Made by a program: the position numbers and the translations under genes. Shown here piece by piece: positions 62,943-64,000 of a DNA stretch of 64,000 nt. The notes beneath the pieces are model-generated. The model had not been told where the DNA came from. It searched no databases and saw only the letters and a list, made by a program, of their open reading frames with translations. Source of the stretch: Roseburia sp. 499 (GTDB lineage: Bacteria; Bacillota; Clostridia; Lachnospirales; Lachnospiraceae). How positions within the stretch are numbered: the stretch's first letter is position 1; each line of letters begins with the position of its first letter. Where the stretch lies: contig NZ_CP135164.1 in the NCBI RefSeq assembly GCF_001940225.2, positions 992,001 to 1,056,000 on the forward strand, given 5' to 3'.

Positions 62943-64000
62943 TGTGGGCAATTTATAAAAGAGAAATAAAATCACTTTTTCAGTCTGTAATCGGCTGGCT
63001 GTTTTTAGCAGCAATTATGGCATTGTTTGGACTATATTTTTATGTATACAATTTGATGTATGCATCTCCGTATATCAGTAATACATTATCGGCAACCACA
63101 GTAATTTTGTTGATTGCAGTACCGGTACTTACTATGCGTGTGCTGGCAGAAGAACGCAAGGCAAAGACGGACCAGCTGCTATTAACATCCCCTGTTTCTG
63201 TAGGAGATTTGGTAGTAGGAAAGTATTTGGCAGTAGGTACGATTTTTACAGTTTCCATAGTGATGATAGGAATTACACCATTGTTTTTACGAATTTTTGG
63301 AGAAATACCTTTTAGTGAGTGTTATGCAGCAGTATTAGGATTCTGGTTGTTTGGTATGACATGTATTGCTATAGGTACTTTTATTTCTTCTATTACGGAA
63401 AGTCAGGTAATTGCAGCAGTACTGACCTTTGCGGCGTTGTTCTTAGGTTATATGATGAGTGGAATTACTCAGGTAATTTCTTCTACCGGAAATATTATAA
63501 CTAAGATATTGAACGGTTTTGATTTGACTAGTGGATTGGATAATTTTTTCCAGGGATGCCTCGATGTAAAAGCTATTATTTATTATGTGTCATTGTCAGC
63601 GTTATGCTTGTTCTTTGCATGTCAAGCTATTCAAAAGAGACGGTGGAGCATGAGTACAAAAAAAATAAAGCTTGGAGTATTCAGTAGTGGTATGATTGCA
63701 GTAGCGCTTGTGGCAGCCGTGGCAGTAAACATGGTAGCATCTCAGTTACCGGAAAAGATAGCAAGCATTGATGTAACCTCTCAGAAATTATACTCTATTA
63801 CCGATAACACGGAAAAGATTTTAAAGGACTTGAAAGAGGATATTACTATTTATGTTCTTGCAAAAAAGGATAGTCAGGATACCAATTTGGAAAAAACACT
63901 GAAACGGTATGAGGATGCTTCTAGTCATATTACAGTGGAGTATAAAGACCCATCCGTATCCCCAACCTTTTACAGAGAGTATTCAGACACAGCCTTAACC
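62942..64000 (+). CDS. Fused ABC-2 permease and GldG-like protein, 3' end outside window
   Basis: An open frame from ATG 62942 continues past base 64000, so it is partial. The first 235 codons or so are a six-helix ABC-2 permease: VIGWLFLAAIMALFGLYFYV, TVILLIAVPVLTMRVLAEERKAKTDQLLLTSPV and GYMMSGITQVISS. After a charged loop (QKRRWSMSTKKIKLG) a seventh helix follows, then a periplasmic-type domain (EKIASIDVTSQKLYSITDNTEKILKDL) like the GldG/ABC_transp_aux family. In other bacteria these are two proteins, GldF and GldG. It overlaps the ATPase stop by one base, so they form one transporter. Confidence 0.8.
   Translation, partial: MWAIYKREIKSLFQSVIGWLFLAAIMALFGLYFYVYNLMYASPYISNTLSATTVILLIAVPVLTMRVLAEERKAKTDQLLLTSPVSVGDLVVGKYLAVGTIFTVSIVMIGITPLFLRIFGEIPFSECYAAVLGFWLFGMTCIAIGTFISSITESQVIAAVLTFAALFLGYMMSGITQVISSTGNIITKILNGFDLTSGLDNFFQGCLDVKAIIYYVSLSALCLFFACQAIQKRRWSMSTKKIKLGVFSSGMIAVALVAAVAVNMVASQLPEKIASIDVTSQKLYSITDNTEKILKDLKEDITIYVLAKKDSQDTNLEKTLKRYEDASSHITVEYKDPSVSPTFYREYSDTALT

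Overview
The window reads as low-to-medium GC chromosomal DNA of an anaerobic Firmicute, most likely a Lachnospiraceae-type gut clostridium. Pointers are a single-polypeptide pyruvate:ferredoxin oxidoreductase, a two-gene SUF-like (SmsCB) Fe-S system beside nadABC, HrcA/CIRCE control of groESL, the smc-ftsY / ylxM-ffh-rpsP-khpA-rimM-trmD-rplS-lepB-rbgA-rnhB order, and strong AGGAGG ribosome binding sites. Genus cannot be fixed by eye. No tRNA, rRNA or CRISPR was seen.

Layout. 1-18104 is a conserved block on the + strand: 3' part of smc, ftsY, ilvA, ylxM-ffh, rpsP, khpA, rimM, trmD (fused to an acetyltransferase domain), rplS, two lepB genes around rbgA, rnhB, a FliK-like/FlhB-like orphan pair, yraN, pgeF and an M42 peptidase. 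18163-22258 holds a minus-strand ABC-F protein and a divergent c-di-GMP phosphodiesterase. nifJ (22402-25938) ends in a clear terminator.

26002-35254 is an accessory region. Just past the nifJ terminator sits a twintron: a complete group II intron (27859-29693) inside another group II intron (26002-29736), exactly between domains V and VI of the host. Each encodes its own intact reverse transcriptase/maturase. Next come a broken cytosolic chemoreceptor gene with a zinc-binding CZB tail, and a seven-gene cassette resembling type VII secretion (LXG-type) effector loci: three small helical proteins, a 377-residue candidate effector with a hydrophobic end, two tandem paralogous lipoproteins and a small soluble protein.

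35390-45518 returns to conserved genes: a DUF512 radical-SAM-like protein, der, plsY, gpsA, two small membrane-anchored proteins of unknown role, and a topoisomerase IV-like parE/parC pair. 45600-50348 is nadABC followed by smsCB. This pairs NAD synthesis, whose NadA carries a 4Fe-4S cluster, with a minimal Fe-S scaffold. 50551-54860 is a potassium module: an unlisted 58-codon membrane peptide overlapping ktrB, then ktrA, facing a convergent kdpE-kdpD two-component system whose kinase lacks the usual KdpD N-terminal domains. 55052-64000 holds a C_GCAxxG_C_C protein, groES-groEL behind a perfect CIRCE, degV, a LysR regulator, purA, a HAD hydrolase, and an ABC ATPase with a fused GldF/GldG-like membrane protein running off the window.

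Three intergenic sites (13309-13505, 36697-36800, 55552-55716) each carry exactly two copies of a short hairpin-rich repeat. In two of them the copies are woven into a larger inverted repeat around a terminator.
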